Positions 1 through 23,175 of a stretch of 64,000 nucleotides of DNA are shown here, piece after piece. Origin of the DNA: Trogon surrucura. Taxonomy: Eukaryota; Chordata; Aves; Trogoniformes; Trogonidae. Each line of letters starts with the position of its first letter. Position 1 is the first letter of the stretch. The DNA is taken from positions 125,974,191 through 126,038,190 of the forward strand of contig CM036618.1 of NCBI GenBank assembly GCA_020746105.1, in the 5' to 3' direction. A program made the translations under genes and the position numbers. The notes beneath the pieces are model-generated. The model ran no database searches. It saw only the letters and a list, made by a program, of their open reading frames with translations, and was not told where the DNA came from.

Positions 1-2351
1 ACAACGTTCGGCATGGACTGTACCAGAGGAGTGTTACCTTCAGAGCATTTACCACTGAGTCAGACTGCTGAGAGGCTGAGCCATGTCCACTGATGCTAGC
101 TGGCTCGTTTGCAGAGCAGTTACTCCCCTCCGCCCCTCCTGGCATCCTAATGGGATCCTTCGCAAAAAATTAAAAACTATTTAATAAAGAAACAGGTAGG
201 TAACTAATTAAAACAGTTGTCAATTATTTACTGTTCTTTGTAAAAAAGGCTGAGAAGCACCGAAGGCATGTTTTACTCCAAAGTCCCCCTCTTTCTGTAC
301 CCCAGTAACCAAGATCCACATGATGCAGCTCAAACGCTACTGGTGAGTGCCACCCAAATGCTATGGCCTTCAATAGTGTCTGTCTCAAAATTCAGGACAG
401 AGTAATAAAACTTCTTACATTTGTACTTGCCTCACAAAAGTGCTGTGAGGTTCAGAGAGATGATTTCAACTCCAGAGGAAGGCTCTGAGAATGTCTTAAC
501 TTTATCCCAAGAATCCTGGAGGTTGCTCCTTCAACAAAACTCACATATTTAAACGTTGTTGCAATGCAAGCTCACCCGTAACAAACCAGGGAAGGAGCCA
601 GGAGAGCTCCACGCTGCCAGCTCACTCCTTCCCTGCCTTTGGCTTCTCTCGTGAAAGGGCACGTCCCCCTGATTGCTTCCAAAACATCAATTTACAGCCA
701 ACAGTGACAACCTTGAGGGCTTTTTTCCTCCCAGTGGACACCTGGGAGAGTTCTTTGGGACACTGCCAAAACAAATGCAAGCTACCTCAAGTCTTGCAGC
801 TCAAGTCACCTCAAACTTCACAGGATGTAAAGCACCTCCTGGGGTGATGACAGTGCTGAGGTAACCTGAGCAAGCAGCCTGCTTGGGAGGAGCGCTAAAA
901 ATACTCCTGTACCATTCACAGACAGCAATGTGATAACTGCAATGACAGAGCTGGCCTGAGTAGACACTTCCGAGGTGCTTTCAACCTGACCTGCTCTTCC
1001 CTGTCATTCTTCATGCTGAGCTTTGTGGGGTTTTTTTTTTTGGTTTTTTTTTTAAATATATAAAGAAAAACCTTTCAAGGACTGAGAAAGTTCCTTGCTT
1101 ACAGAGTGAGAAACTGTAGGAAACATTAAGAAAAAAATGTGGCAATAATTCCTGCTGAAACATGTGGGAAATGCATTTCTGAAGGAAAAATAATGACAGT
1201 GGAAAGAGCCGCTGATCAGAATCAGTGCCTTGATGTGCACTAATTTGCCTCACTGAGCAGGCACATAATTGCAAGTCTTTTTGGGGGTGTCTATAATCAA
1301 AACAATAGGAAAGGTGGAGGTGAGTGTGGGGGGAAAAGGGCACAGAGAGATAACACGAGGCTGAACTTGACAGATCCAGCCTCTCTGAAAATGTTTAAAT
1401 GTTTAATTTACCACAGCCCAAAGCAGGTTTATACGCTGGGCCTGACTCTGTCAGGAGATGCCGTTGCTGTGTAAGCAAGGCTGCAAGGCTCCCCACAGCG
1501 CCAAAGGGGAGCGTCACCAGGAACGCTCGCAACTCCTGAACACGTTAGACTCGATCCCAGTGATCCCCTGTGGAATTGAACCTCACATGTTTAGAAAATT
1601 CTGAAAACAACTTACGAAAAATGCCACATACGCTAAACCCACAGAAAAAGTACCTTGAGTCTCAATCTGAAAGCCCCTTTGGTACAGGAACTTGTCTTTC
1701 AGTGCCGCCCGCCTGTCAAGCACCAGATGCAGAGTAAACCACAACAGTGGGCACTAATGGGTCTCTCAACTGGGCCGACAATACTGTATTGTCTGACAAT
1801 TCTCTGCAGCAATAACTATTATCAATTAGCTGTGATGTATGGAGGGAGGTTTAGGACTAATTTTTCTTTAGGAAGAGTTTTATACATCTGTTAGTGACTG
1901 CGCAGGCTTAATGCTATACTTTGGGAAAGGAAATGGAAGAGGAAGGAAAAAGGGTAATAAAGCAGATTGGAGCAATTCTGGTTTAGGATAAATTCCCTCG
2001 GTCAGTTTTGGTGTTTTAAAAGCATCCTGTTTTTTTAGTGACTCGAGAACTAGCAAAGATTTTGAACAGTTTTGAATGGTAAAAAGTACAAATAGTGCTA
2101 TTAAAAGGCTAGGAAAATCAGTACTGAGCGTACATCTAAAGCCTCCTCAATACGAGAAAATCCAAAAGTCCTGCAAATTGTGCTGCTGTCAGAGTTCCCG
2201 CCTTCCTCTAGGCACCTGTCCTCCTTCAGCCTCCTCTATGCCATATGCAGCACATTTTTGTCTCCCTTCATTAGAAAGAGAAGCTTGTTGTGAACACACT
2301 GCTTCAAGCAAACAGCATTCTCAACACACGCTGGTAGGAAGCTGAAAATTA
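1..2351. other. Non-coding sequence, no gene recognised
   Basis: I see no exon, RNA gene or repeat family that I can name here. Open frames are short and lack splice signals or family resemblance. The stretch holds two T-rich runs around 1028-1054, interrupted by GG, and a purine-rich patch near 1920-1960. Nothing indicates where a gene would start. It is best read as intron or intergenic DNA to the left of the CR1 insertion. Confidence 0.6.
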
Positions 2352-2790
2352 GCATCTCATCATTACCGATCTGCATAACCAAAAGCGGGTAATAGTCCGT
2401 GGGTTTGACCAGACCAGGAAGCTTCTTGATAACATCCTTAACTCGGGCCCCAGGGAGGCAGCAGACTTCCCTGTGGGTCGGATCAGGGCGGCAGACAGGG
2501 CCCTCTGTTCCCCTCAGGAGGGAGTCTCCAATTACAATTACCCTCCTTTTTTTCTTAGATGAAGAAGTCCTAATGCGTGTATCCGAGTTACTCACCCTAG
2601 ACAGCCCTATGGGTGAACCCTCCACTGACTCTTCCTTGGCCTGGCTCTCATTGTCTAGAGCCCCATACCTGTTTTGCAGGGGCAACCGGGCAGGTGAGGG
2701 AGGCCGGGCAGGGATTTTCCTTCCTCTCCTGGCAGGCACCTGCTTCCACTCTTCCCTATCCTTTAGGTCCCCCCCTTTTGCCTGATGGCC
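2352..2790 (-). pseudogene. CR1 ORF1 fragment with SGNH esterase motif, inverted
   Basis: Read on the minus strand, this frame is open from about 2781 down through 2355. It encodes a basic, proline-rich stretch and then the esterase (SGNH/GDSL hydrolase) start that CR1 ORF1 proteins carry. The motif GDSLLRG lies near 2529-2509 and supplies the usual nucleophile serine. It is followed by the conserved CCLPGA and DYYPLL blocks. The remainder of the esterase domain, with its Asp/His residues, is absent because similarity stops after GNDE near 2355. The first Met available is at 2739, but the CR1-like frame continues upstream of it, so that Met is not the native start. In the family this protein is thought to bind RNA and have esterase activity; this fragment should be inactive. 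It is head-to-head with the ORF2 remnant. Confidence 0.85.
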
Positions 2791-5154
2791 AGAGGTGGGG
2801 GGATATTCAGCTCTGATATTTGCTGGAAGGACAACTCAGCCAGCCAGCCACAGTCCAGGAGGTTCCTCCAGTGCATCGATGATAATTTTCTGATGCAAAT
2901 GGTGGAGGAGCCGACTAGGAGAGGAGCACTGCTGGACCTCATCCTCGCTAACAAGGAGGATCTGGTTGAAGCAGTAAAGGTTGAGGGCTGCCTTGGCTGC
3001 AGTGACCATGAAATTGTGGAGTTCAGGATCTCATGTAGCAGAAACAAAATAGCAAGCAGAATTGCAACCCTGGACTTTGCCAAGGCAAACTTTGGATTTT
3101 TCAAGCAATTACTCGAGAAAATCCCATGGGCAAGGCTGTTTGAAGGTAAAGGGTCCCAAGATAGTTGGTTAGCGTTCAGGGACTGCTTCTACCGTGCTCA
3201 AGATCAGAGCATCCCGACACGTAGGAAGTCAAGGAAGGGAGCCAGGAGACCTGCGTGGCTAAACAGGGATCTGCTGGGTAAGCTCAAGGGCAAGAGGAGA
3301 ATTTACAGATCTTGGAAGGCAGGGCTGGCCACTTGGGAAGAATATAAGGCTGTTGTCCGAGGGTGTAGGGAGGCAACTAGGAAAGCAAAGGCCTCCCTAG
3401 AATTGAACCTGGCGAGAGGGGTCAAGGACAACAGGAAGAGCTTTTTCAAATACGTGGCAGATAAAACTAACACCAGAGGCAATGTAGGCCCACTGATGAA
3501 TGAGGTGGGTGCCTTGGTGACAGAAGATACAGAGAAGGCAGAGTTACTGAATGCCTTCTTTGCCTCTGTCTACTCTGCCGGAGGCTGTCCTGAGGAGCCC
3601 CGTTCCCCTGAGGCCCCAGAGGAAGTCAGGGCAGTGGAGGAGTATGCTTTAGTCGATGAGGACTGGATTAGGGACCAATTAAGCAATCTGGACATCCATA
3701 AATCCATGGGTCCAGATGGGATGCATCCACGGGTGCTGAGGGAGCTGGCTGATGTCATTGCTAGACCACTCTCCATCATCTTTGCCAAGTCTTGGGAGAC
3801 GGGAGAGGTGCCTGAGGACTGGAGGGAAGCAAATGTCACTCCAGTCTTCAAAAAGGGCAAGAAGGAAGACCCGGGTAACTATAGACCGGTCAGCCTCACC
3901 TCCATCCCTGGGAAAGTGATGGAACGACTTATCCTTGGTGCCATCTCAAGGCATATCAGGGATAAGAGGGTCATTAGAGACAGTCAACATGGCTTCACCA
4001 AAGGGAAGTTGTGCTTGACTAACCTCATAGCCTTTTATGAGGATATAACAAGGTGGATAGATGATGGCCGAGCAGTGGATGTGGTCTACCTTGACTTCAG
4101 TAAAGCATTTGACACAGTCTCCCACAGCATCCTTGCTGCTAAACTGCAGAAGTGTGGTCTAGACTCTCGGGTAGTGAGGTGGACTGTGAACTGGCTGAGG
4201 GGAAGAAGCCAAAGAGTTTTGGTCAATGGGGCGGAGTCTGGTTGGACGCCTGTATCCAGTGGAGTGCCTCAAGGGTCGGTACTGGGACCAGTATTATTCA
4301 ATATATTCATCGATGACTTGGATGAGGGACTAGAGAGTACTATCAGCAAATTTGCTGATGACACCAAGCTGGGAGGAGTGGCTGACACACCAGAAGGCTG
4401 TGCTGCCATCCAGCGAGACCTGGACAGGCTGGAGGGTTGGGCGGGGAAAAATTTAATGAAATACAACAAGGGTAAATGTAGGGTCTTGCATCTGGGTAGG
4501 AACAACCCCAGGTTCCAGTATAAGTTGGGGAATGACTTATTAGAGAGCAGTGTAGGGGAAAGGGACCTGGGAGTCTTGGTGGACAGCAGGATGACCATGA
4601 GCCAGCAGTGTGCCCTTGTGGCCAGGAAGGCCAATGGCATCCTGGGGTGTATTAGAAGGGGGGTGGTTAGTAGGTCGAGAGAGGTTCTCCTTCCCCTCTA
4701 CTCTGCCCTGGTGAGACCCCATCTGGAATACTGTGTCCAGTTCTGGGCCCCTCAGTTCAAGAAAGACAGGGAAGTGCTGGAGAGAGTCCAGCACAGGGCA
4801 ACTAGGATGATTAAGGGAGTGGAGCATCTCCCTTATGAGAAAAGACTGAAGGAGCTGGGGCTCTTTAGTTTGGAGAAGAGGAGGCTGAGGGGTGACCTCA
4901 TTAATGTTTACAAATATATCAAGGGTGAGTGTCACGAGGATGGAGCCAGGCTCTTCTCGGTGACAACCACTGATAGGACAAGGGGTAACGGGCTGAAACT
5001 GGAACATAAGAGGTTCCGCTTAAACTCGAGAAGAAACTTCTTCTCAGTGAGGGTGACGGAGCCCTGGAACAGGCTGCCCAGAGAGGCTGTGGAGTCTCCT
5101 TCTCTGGAGACATTCAAGACCTGCCTGGACACGTTCCTGTGTGGCATAGTCTAG
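2785..5154 (+). CDS. CR1 ORF2 remnant: endonuclease end plus intact reverse transcriptase
   Basis: The frame encodes 789 residues without a stop. Complete CR1 ORF2 proteins are about 950-1000 residues, so the N-terminal part of the apurinic-type endonuclease is missing. The endonuclease C-terminal signature SDH is at residues 73-75. The reverse transcriptase follows: YRPVSL near 365-370, YLDFSKAFD (motif A) at 435-443, [10 protein letters not shown] near 493-502, and the catalytic FADD (motif C, the usual variant of YADD in CR1) at 523-526. The CR1 C-terminal region ([29 protein letters not shown]) runs to the stop at 5152-5154. The Met at 2785 lies in junction sequence and is not the native start; true similarity starts at about residue 6-8. 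No frameshift or stop has accumulated over 2.3 kb, which suggests a young insertion. Without the full endonuclease and a promoter it is not expected to be autonomous. Confidence 0.95.
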   Translation: MARGGGIFSSDICWKDNSASQPQSRRFLQCIDDNFLMQMVEEPTRRGALLDLILANKEDLVEAVKVEGCLGCSDHEIVEFRISCSRNKIASRIATLDFAKANFGFFKQLLEKIPWARLFEGKGSQDSWLAFRDCFYRAQDQSIPTRRKSRKGARRPAWLNRDLLGKLKGKRRIYRSWKAGLATWEEYKAVVRGCREATRKAKASLELNLARGVKDNRKSFFKYVADKTNTRGNVGPLMNEVGALVTEDTEKAELLNAFFASVYSAGGCPEEPRSPEAPEEVRAVEEYALVDEDWIRDQLSNLDIHKSMGPDGMHPRVLRELADVIARPLSIIFAKSWETGEVPEDWREANVTPVFKKGKKEDPGNYRPVSLTSIPGKVMERLILGAISRHIRDKRVIRDSQHGFTKGKLCLTNLIAFYEDITRWIDDGRAVDVVYLDFSKAFDTVSHSILAAKLQKCGLDSRVVRWTVNWLRGRSQRVLVNGAESGWTPVSSGVPQGSVLGPVLFNIFIDDLDEGLESTISKFADDTKLGGVADTPEGCAAIQRDLDRLEGWAGKNLMKYNKGKCRVLHLGRNNPRFQYKLGNDLLESSVGERDLGVLVDSRMTMSQQCALVARKANGILGCIRRGVVSRSREVLLPLYSALVRPHLEYCVQFWAPQFKKDREVLERVQHRATRMIKGVEHLPYEKRLKELGLFSLEKRRLRGDLINVYKYIKGECHEDGARLFSVTTTDRTRGNGLKLEHKRFRLNSRRNFFSVRVTEPWNRLPREAVESPSLETFKTCLDTFLCGIV

Positions 5155-5245
5155 GCATTCCTGCTCTGGCAGGGGGATTGGACTTGATGATCTTTCGAGG
5201 TCCCTTCCAATCCCTAACATTCTATGATTCTATGATTCTATGATT
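5155..5245 (+). repeat. CR1 3' UTR and ATTCTATG terminal repeat
   Basis: The short CR1 3' UTR contains the family-typical segment with GATGATCTTT and GGTCCCTTCCAA. It ends in three perfect tandem copies of ATTCTATG (5219-5242) plus ATT. In CR1 this 3' end is the part recognised by the reverse transcriptase, and it replaces the poly(A) tail of L1-type LINEs. It fixes both the orientation and the right boundary of the insertion. Confidence 0.95.
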
Positions 5246-8200
5246 TCCCCATGGATATCCTCTCCCCCCTCCTTCTGTCCTTGATAAGAGACATAAGCTT
5301 TTCTCAAAAAAATAAGGGAGGTTTTGCAGTCCTGAAGCCCCATTCTCCAAGCTCAGGGACTTCTCATCACAGATGAGGCCACACCACAGAGGCAGCTTCT
5401 CCTTTCTTTGGAGGAAGCTTATTCCTGTAGCTCATGGGGATGGGACTAGCCTGAAGGTGGGTCTCCTGCTCCTCGGCCAGTCCTGTGAGCCTGAAGACAC
5501 TTCAGTACTACTGGCTGCATCACGGATTTCTGAGGCAGTGAAGCAAAACATGAGGAAAAGGCACTTTGCCAAAGCGGCAGTGTCTGAAAACAAGGTGCCT
5601 TAGGAGACAAGAAAAGCGTGCTTTTCAGCCCTATCATCATAGCAGCTGCTTCCCAGTGGGGAGTATGGTAATATTTAACTTTCCACCAAAACTTGACCTG
5701 AATTTCCTTGCACTGAGTCCCTTCTCTGCTGCTGCCTAACCCAGGTTACATCAGGACCCTGAGCAGGACTTTCAGCACATGAGGAGAAATCCTGTCCCCT
5801 TCCTCCTCTTCTCTAGCTCTTGCACTCAGCCAGTTGAAGTAAGCATCCTGCGTGTCCCCATGTTTTGGATGGAGCTTTTCATTTATTATCCAGTAACAAA
5901 ACTGTGGAAGTGGAACCAAATCAGACAGAAGGGATGAAGTCACGGCTCCCTAGTGCGGAAAGCTGTATTAACTTTAAACATCTTGAGTAATTTTGAATAA
6001 ACAGTGCTACACAGCATCAACATCTGAGAAATAATTGACTTTTTTTTGGACACATGAACTGCCAACCCTCCTGTCCCCGCCTGGCCCTTGTGCCCAAGCT
6101 ACATCACGGTTTGTGCGCTGCCTCTTCTGAATCTAACGTGTACTCTGGGCAGATTTACTCCTGCAGAAAGCACATTGTCTGAAGCAGGTAGAATCCACAT
6201 AATATCTCATGTACATCTTGCCACAGAGGTAAGAGAGCAACTACTAAACGTGCAGATCCATTTTCTGTTGAAAAGTAAATCTACAAAATACCAAATGCCA
6301 ACATGCGACTCTAGTGAACAAAAAGCACAGGAAATCTGACTCAATGCCACAATATCACATAAGAAAAAACTAGATGAATGGAAACTTAGCATCTCCCTCA
6401 CATTGACTGCAAAATACCAAGGATATTCAGGCCATTCTCCCATAGCTCCAGGGGCAAACCCTGATCACGGTCCGAATAAAGACCCCTCTGTACAACAGGC
6501 TTTTCTTTCATGGAGAGAACTAATCATGAGCCTTTCTACTTGAGCCAGTAGAAAACATTTTTTTTCAATCCACACTGTCGATAAGGACAGTCACGAACGA
6601 GAACCAGGACAGTCACAAATGAGAACCAGTGTGGTGCAAAGCACGTTCGATAGCTCAAGTTGGTTCGTCTGCTGGCCCCTCCAGAGGACACGTGCTGCTC
6701 GCTGCCTGACTCACAACCTCCCCAGGGCACGCGGGGATAGAAGAGGGAAAACCACAGCCCATCTCTGCCCCAAGGACATGCGCGGTCACCTCTCCACAGC
6801 TTCTGAGAGAACACGATTTTCCTGTCCCCTGGGCACTGCTCTGTTCAGTTACCATCGGAGACTGACCTCAGCAAACACACAAGACCTCATCCTTTTATCC
6901 CAGCCTTTTATCCCAGAGGCAACTGGTTTACTGGGAAGTATATCCTTCCTGCTGGGTAACTGCCACACCAGTTCAATCACTACCTGATTTTCAAAGCTTT
7001 TCTTCTGATTTCCCACAGCCCTCAATTTCCCTGTTAGCTCAAAGAAAACATAGGCTGTGTTTGTCCGCTTATTTCAAAGAGGCAAGAGAAAGGAAAACCA
7101 GAAAGTAATAAACTGTAGTGTGTTGCTTTGCTTGATTAATAACGCACTAAACAAAACAGCAACAATTTTTTTTAGGGAACATTCCTGTCAATTAGGAGAC
7201 ATAATTTTAAAACACTGCATTTATTCACTGTAATTCCAGTTCTCAAGAGACCTCAGCAGAAGCCTCCACTTTCGCACATTGCTGCTGAAATCCACGTATT
7301 CTCATGGCATACTTGAAGCACACTCAGATTTCTGAGTGGCCAAAACCATCACTGGCTACGCAACTTCAGAAACAACCATTTTCAGTAGCCTTTCAAAAGC
7401 CTCCTTTTCTAACGAACCTCTTAGAAAGAAAAAAAAAAAAAATGGCCCTGGGCTGTAGCACCTCCAAATCTTGGAGGCCATACATACAACAACCACCACT
7501 GTTTAAAACCTGGAAGATTCAGTGGAATCTACTAGAATATCATGAGCACAAAGTAATTCCAGACTTCCGGAAATTACTCGGGGGAAAAAAAAAAAAAATC
7601 AGTCTTCCTCTCTGAACCACAACTCTTCTTGTACACTGGGTTTTTCTTGAATTTGTATCTTGGTAACATCAAGCCCATAAGCTCCTGCTGTTCAGCCTGA
7701 CTGTACCAACCAAGATGGAAGGTGCTGCAGGACACCTTGAGACAAAGACTCTGGTCAGAACCTCAGCTGTTCTAAACTGAAGTCACTTCATTAATGACCC
7801 ATTAATTTAAATTGAGGATGACAGAATACGAAAGAACTGGGTGGGTGGATACTGTTGATTTACTTTCAGCAAATATTTGATGACATGATTAGGTAACATG
7901 GCTTTGTTAAATGGTTTTTAATTACATTTTGGTTGAAGGAGTCTGTTTCTCCACACGCTATGGAAGGGAGGAGACAAACACTATTGGACTGTGAATGACA
8001 CAGATTTTACCAAAAAAAAAAAAAAAAGCCAACAAAAAACCCCAAACATTCCCATCTTCTAGTTAGATTTATAACTAAAACCATGCCATGTGGAGGGAAA
8101 TTAAAAATACAGCTCTCAGCAAAAAGGTTTTTGCAATATTTGCAAATGGCTTGAAACAAGATGTGATAATCTAACGAAAGGGGGAAGAAAGAGGGAAACA

Positions 8201-9499
8201 AAAAGTGTTGAGAGTGCTTAAAAACAAACTAGTGCATGCCTAGGGGTCATGCCTGCCATTTCACCGTTAATGTACCAGGACTGCAAAAGGCTAGCAAGGA
8301 TGCAAAACCCAAAAGAAGTGCCTGAAGCAACAGTGGGATTGAAAGAGAAACAAGAAAAAGAGACGGAAAAGGACGAAAAAAGACTTGCAAAGGAAAGAAT
8401 GAGGAAAAGAAGGCACAAAAGCCCTGAGGAGAGGGAACAGGAGAGCTCCGGGTCAGCCCAGTAGCATACCTCCCTCATGGCGTTGGTGCTGATCAGCTCC
8501 CCCCATCCAGCCTCCGGCCCCACTGACCCAGGCTGCTTGTTCACTCACAAAGCAGGATCCTGGTTATCCTTCCTTACCCTTTCATTAAAAGGTAAAGTTA
8601 AACCACAAGGACAAAAAGTTTGAAGGGGGAAACGTCTAACAATTCTCCATCTCTGTCTCTTGTTCGCTCCTCCCATGAAACAAAACCCGAAACAATTTAA
8701 ATTGGGTGCCTTGCCAAGTATGTCTTGCAAATGCATTCACTGTCATTCTGTGACAGATGTCCACATTTCCATAACGTTTCAGCTGAGCTTATCGGCCCTG
8801 AAACATCACCCTTATGAAAAGTCAGGGATATCTTCAGTTAACTGACATGTGGGTGCCAGATCCTGATCTCGCTTTCCCCCCCTCCCGCATAAGGCACGGC
8901 CAGCAGTTACGCCACCACATCAGGTCTGGAAGGACACTTCTGTTTTCAGTTTGTTGAAGATACTGACATAACCCATCTGCCACAGCCCAGGAAGCTGCAA
9001 CTGGGATCTGAATCCATTGTTTGGTTCCTACACGTTTTTTTAATTATTGCTGAGTATCTTCATTACAATATAGGCACACACTATCTTCTGGCTAAAGCAC
9101 CGGCTATACTATCATGTTTGGGTGTTTTTTTAACACTAGCAGCAAAACTCAAGCCACAGCGATGCTGTAGTTTTGTGTCATTTCGAGGCAGTGGAAGGCA
9201 GCAGCACTGCCAGAGTCCACGTGCTGCAGAGAGCTTTCCTGCCCCAGTTCCACAGGGGAAAACTGCTCTGGCCTGAAATCCATCCAGCAAAGCAGAAATG
9301 TTCTCACTCAAATCCTTTTACCTCTGCACACTGCTGTCACGCACCCCTACCTACACGAGCGGTGGAGAAGCACCAGCACAAGCCGCAGACCCCTCTTCTC
9401 AGGCACAGCTGGCAGTTTGGGATTGGAAACAGAAGACCCAGCTGCATACCATAAATCTCAGAAAGTATCTACTTTCTTGCACAAAAATTCTATTTGTGG
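5246..9499. other. Non-coding sequence between two CR1 copies
   Basis: No gene or RNA is recognised. The interval holds a 22-bp tandem dimer flanked by inverted arms (6570-6634, listed separately). It also holds homopolymer A runs near 7430-7441, 7586-7599 and 8011-8026, and a purine-rich patch at 8335-8450. That patch gives a lysine/glutamate-rich open frame on the + strand, which looks like a consequence of base composition. The remaining open frames are short and unlike known families. Confidence 0.55.
6570..6634. repeat. 22-bp tandem dimer inside 8-bp inverted arms
   Basis: Two adjacent 22-bp units occupy 6584-6605 and 6606-6627. They differ at only two positions, and both differences are CpG in the first unit against CpA or TpG in the second. 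The pair is flanked by perfect inverted arms, CCACACTG (6570-6577) and CAGTGTGG (6627-6634). The whole could fold as a stem with the dimer in the loop. No family assignment is possible. Confidence 0.8.
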
Positions 9500-10266
9500 C
9501 CAGAAACAGAAAGGCTCTGCACTTGGGAAAGAATAACCCCACGTGCCAGTATAGGTTGGGGACTGACCTGCTGGAGAGCAGTGCAGGGGAAAGGGACCTG
9601 GGGGTTCTAGTGGACAGCAGGATGACCATGAGCCAGCAATGTGCCCTCGTGGCCAAGAAGGCCAATGGCATCCTGGGGTGTATTAGAAGGCGAGTAGCGA
9701 GTAGGTCAAGAGAGGTCCTTCTGCCCCTCTGCTCTGCCCTTGTGAGGCCACATCTGGAATATTGTGTCCAGTTCTGGGCCCCTCAGCTCAGGAAGGACAG
9801 GAAACTGCTTGAGAGAGTCCAGCACAGAGCCACAAAGATGATTAAGGGAGCGGAACATCTCTTTTATGGGGAAAGGCTGAAGAAGCTGGGTCTCTTTAGC
9901 TTGGAGAAGAGGAGGCTGAGGGGTGACCTCATTAATGTTTATAAATATGTCAAGGGGGAGTGTCAGGAGGACAGAGCCAGGCTCCTTTCAGCGGCGTCCA
10001 GTGACACGACAAGGGGCAATGAGTGCAAGCTGGAACATAGGAGGTTCCATAAAAATATCAGAAAAAACTTTTTTACAGTGAGGGTGACAGAGCACTGGAA
10101 CAGCTGCCCAGGGAGGTTGTGGAATCTCCTTCTCTGGAGACATTCAAAACCCGTCTGGACGTGTTCCTGTATGACCTACTGTAGGTGATCCTGCTCTGGC
10201 AGGGAGGTTCGACTAGATGATCTTTGGGGTCCCTTCCAACCTCTAACACTCTGTGCTTCTGTGATC
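9500..10266 (+). mobile_element. 5'-truncated CR1 LINE, 3' end
   Basis: This + strand copy starts within the ORF2 C-terminal third and runs through the CR1 3' UTR. It aligns by eye along its whole length with 4470-5245. The terminal 8-mer repeat has decayed to CACTCTGTG-CTTCTGTG. The 5' edge near 9500 is approximate, because an open frame continues by chance upstream to 9298. Decay of the tail and a frameshift make it older than the copy at 2352-5245. Confidence 0.93.
9505..10184 (+). pseudogene. CR1 ORF2 C-terminal fragment, frameshifted
   Basis: This encodes only the region after the reverse transcriptase core. It begins just before the LHLG-like block and passes [24 protein letters not shown] and [12 protein letters not shown]. 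One base is missing at about 10103 compared with the other copies (ACAGCTGCCC against ACAGGCTGCCC). This shifts the last 27 or so codons out of frame. The ancestral stop lies at 10182-10184, whereas the shifted frame runs to 10188. There is no catalytic motif, so no enzymatic function is possible. Confidence 0.9.
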
Positions 10267-23153
<12,887 letters not shown>

Positions 23154-23175
23154 ACTGTTCTACAAGTAGAACAGT
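23154..23175. repeat. Perfect 10-bp inverted repeat with 2-bp centre
   Basis: ACTGTTCTAC and GTAGAACAGT are separated by AA. The arms contain TGTTCT and AGAACA, the steroid-receptor half-site, but in everted order rather than the usual palindrome with a 3-bp spacer. It could be a hairpin or a protein-binding palindrome; nothing around it suggests a gene. Confidence 0.7.

Larger units (their letters stand above)
2352..5245 (+). mobile_element. CR1 LINE insertion with inverted 5' segment
   Basis: This is a non-LTR retrotransposon of the CR1 family, which copies itself by target-primed reverse transcription. The + strand part, from about 2800, encodes the end of the endonuclease, the full reverse transcriptase and the CR1 C-terminal region. 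It ends in a short 3' UTR and three copies of the 8-mer ATTCTATG (5219-5242). The left part, about 2352-2790, is a piece of ORF1 on the opposite strand. The order (inverted upstream piece, then the sense 3' piece) is what 5' inversion by twin priming produces in other LINEs. The end of ORF1 and the start of ORF2 are missing. The left edge near 2352 is where ORF1 similarity stops and is accurate to perhaps 10 bases. I saw no convincing target duplication. Confidence 0.93.

Noticed and set aside
2399..2785. 128-codon + strand frame left of the CR1 ORF2
   Set aside because: It is the antisense shadow of the inverted ORF1 esterase segment, whose minus-strand frame shows the conserved GDSL and CCLPGA blocks.
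6471..6486. AATAAAGACCCC as a retroviral polyadenylation/U5 region
   Set aside because: No TG...CA ends, TATA box or partner LTR could be found around it; a single short motif is not enough.
8249..8464. Lysine/glutamate-rich + strand open frame of 71 codons
   Set aside because: The DNA is simply purine-rich there, which forces Lys, Glu and Arg codons. There is no good splice donor and no recognisable domain.
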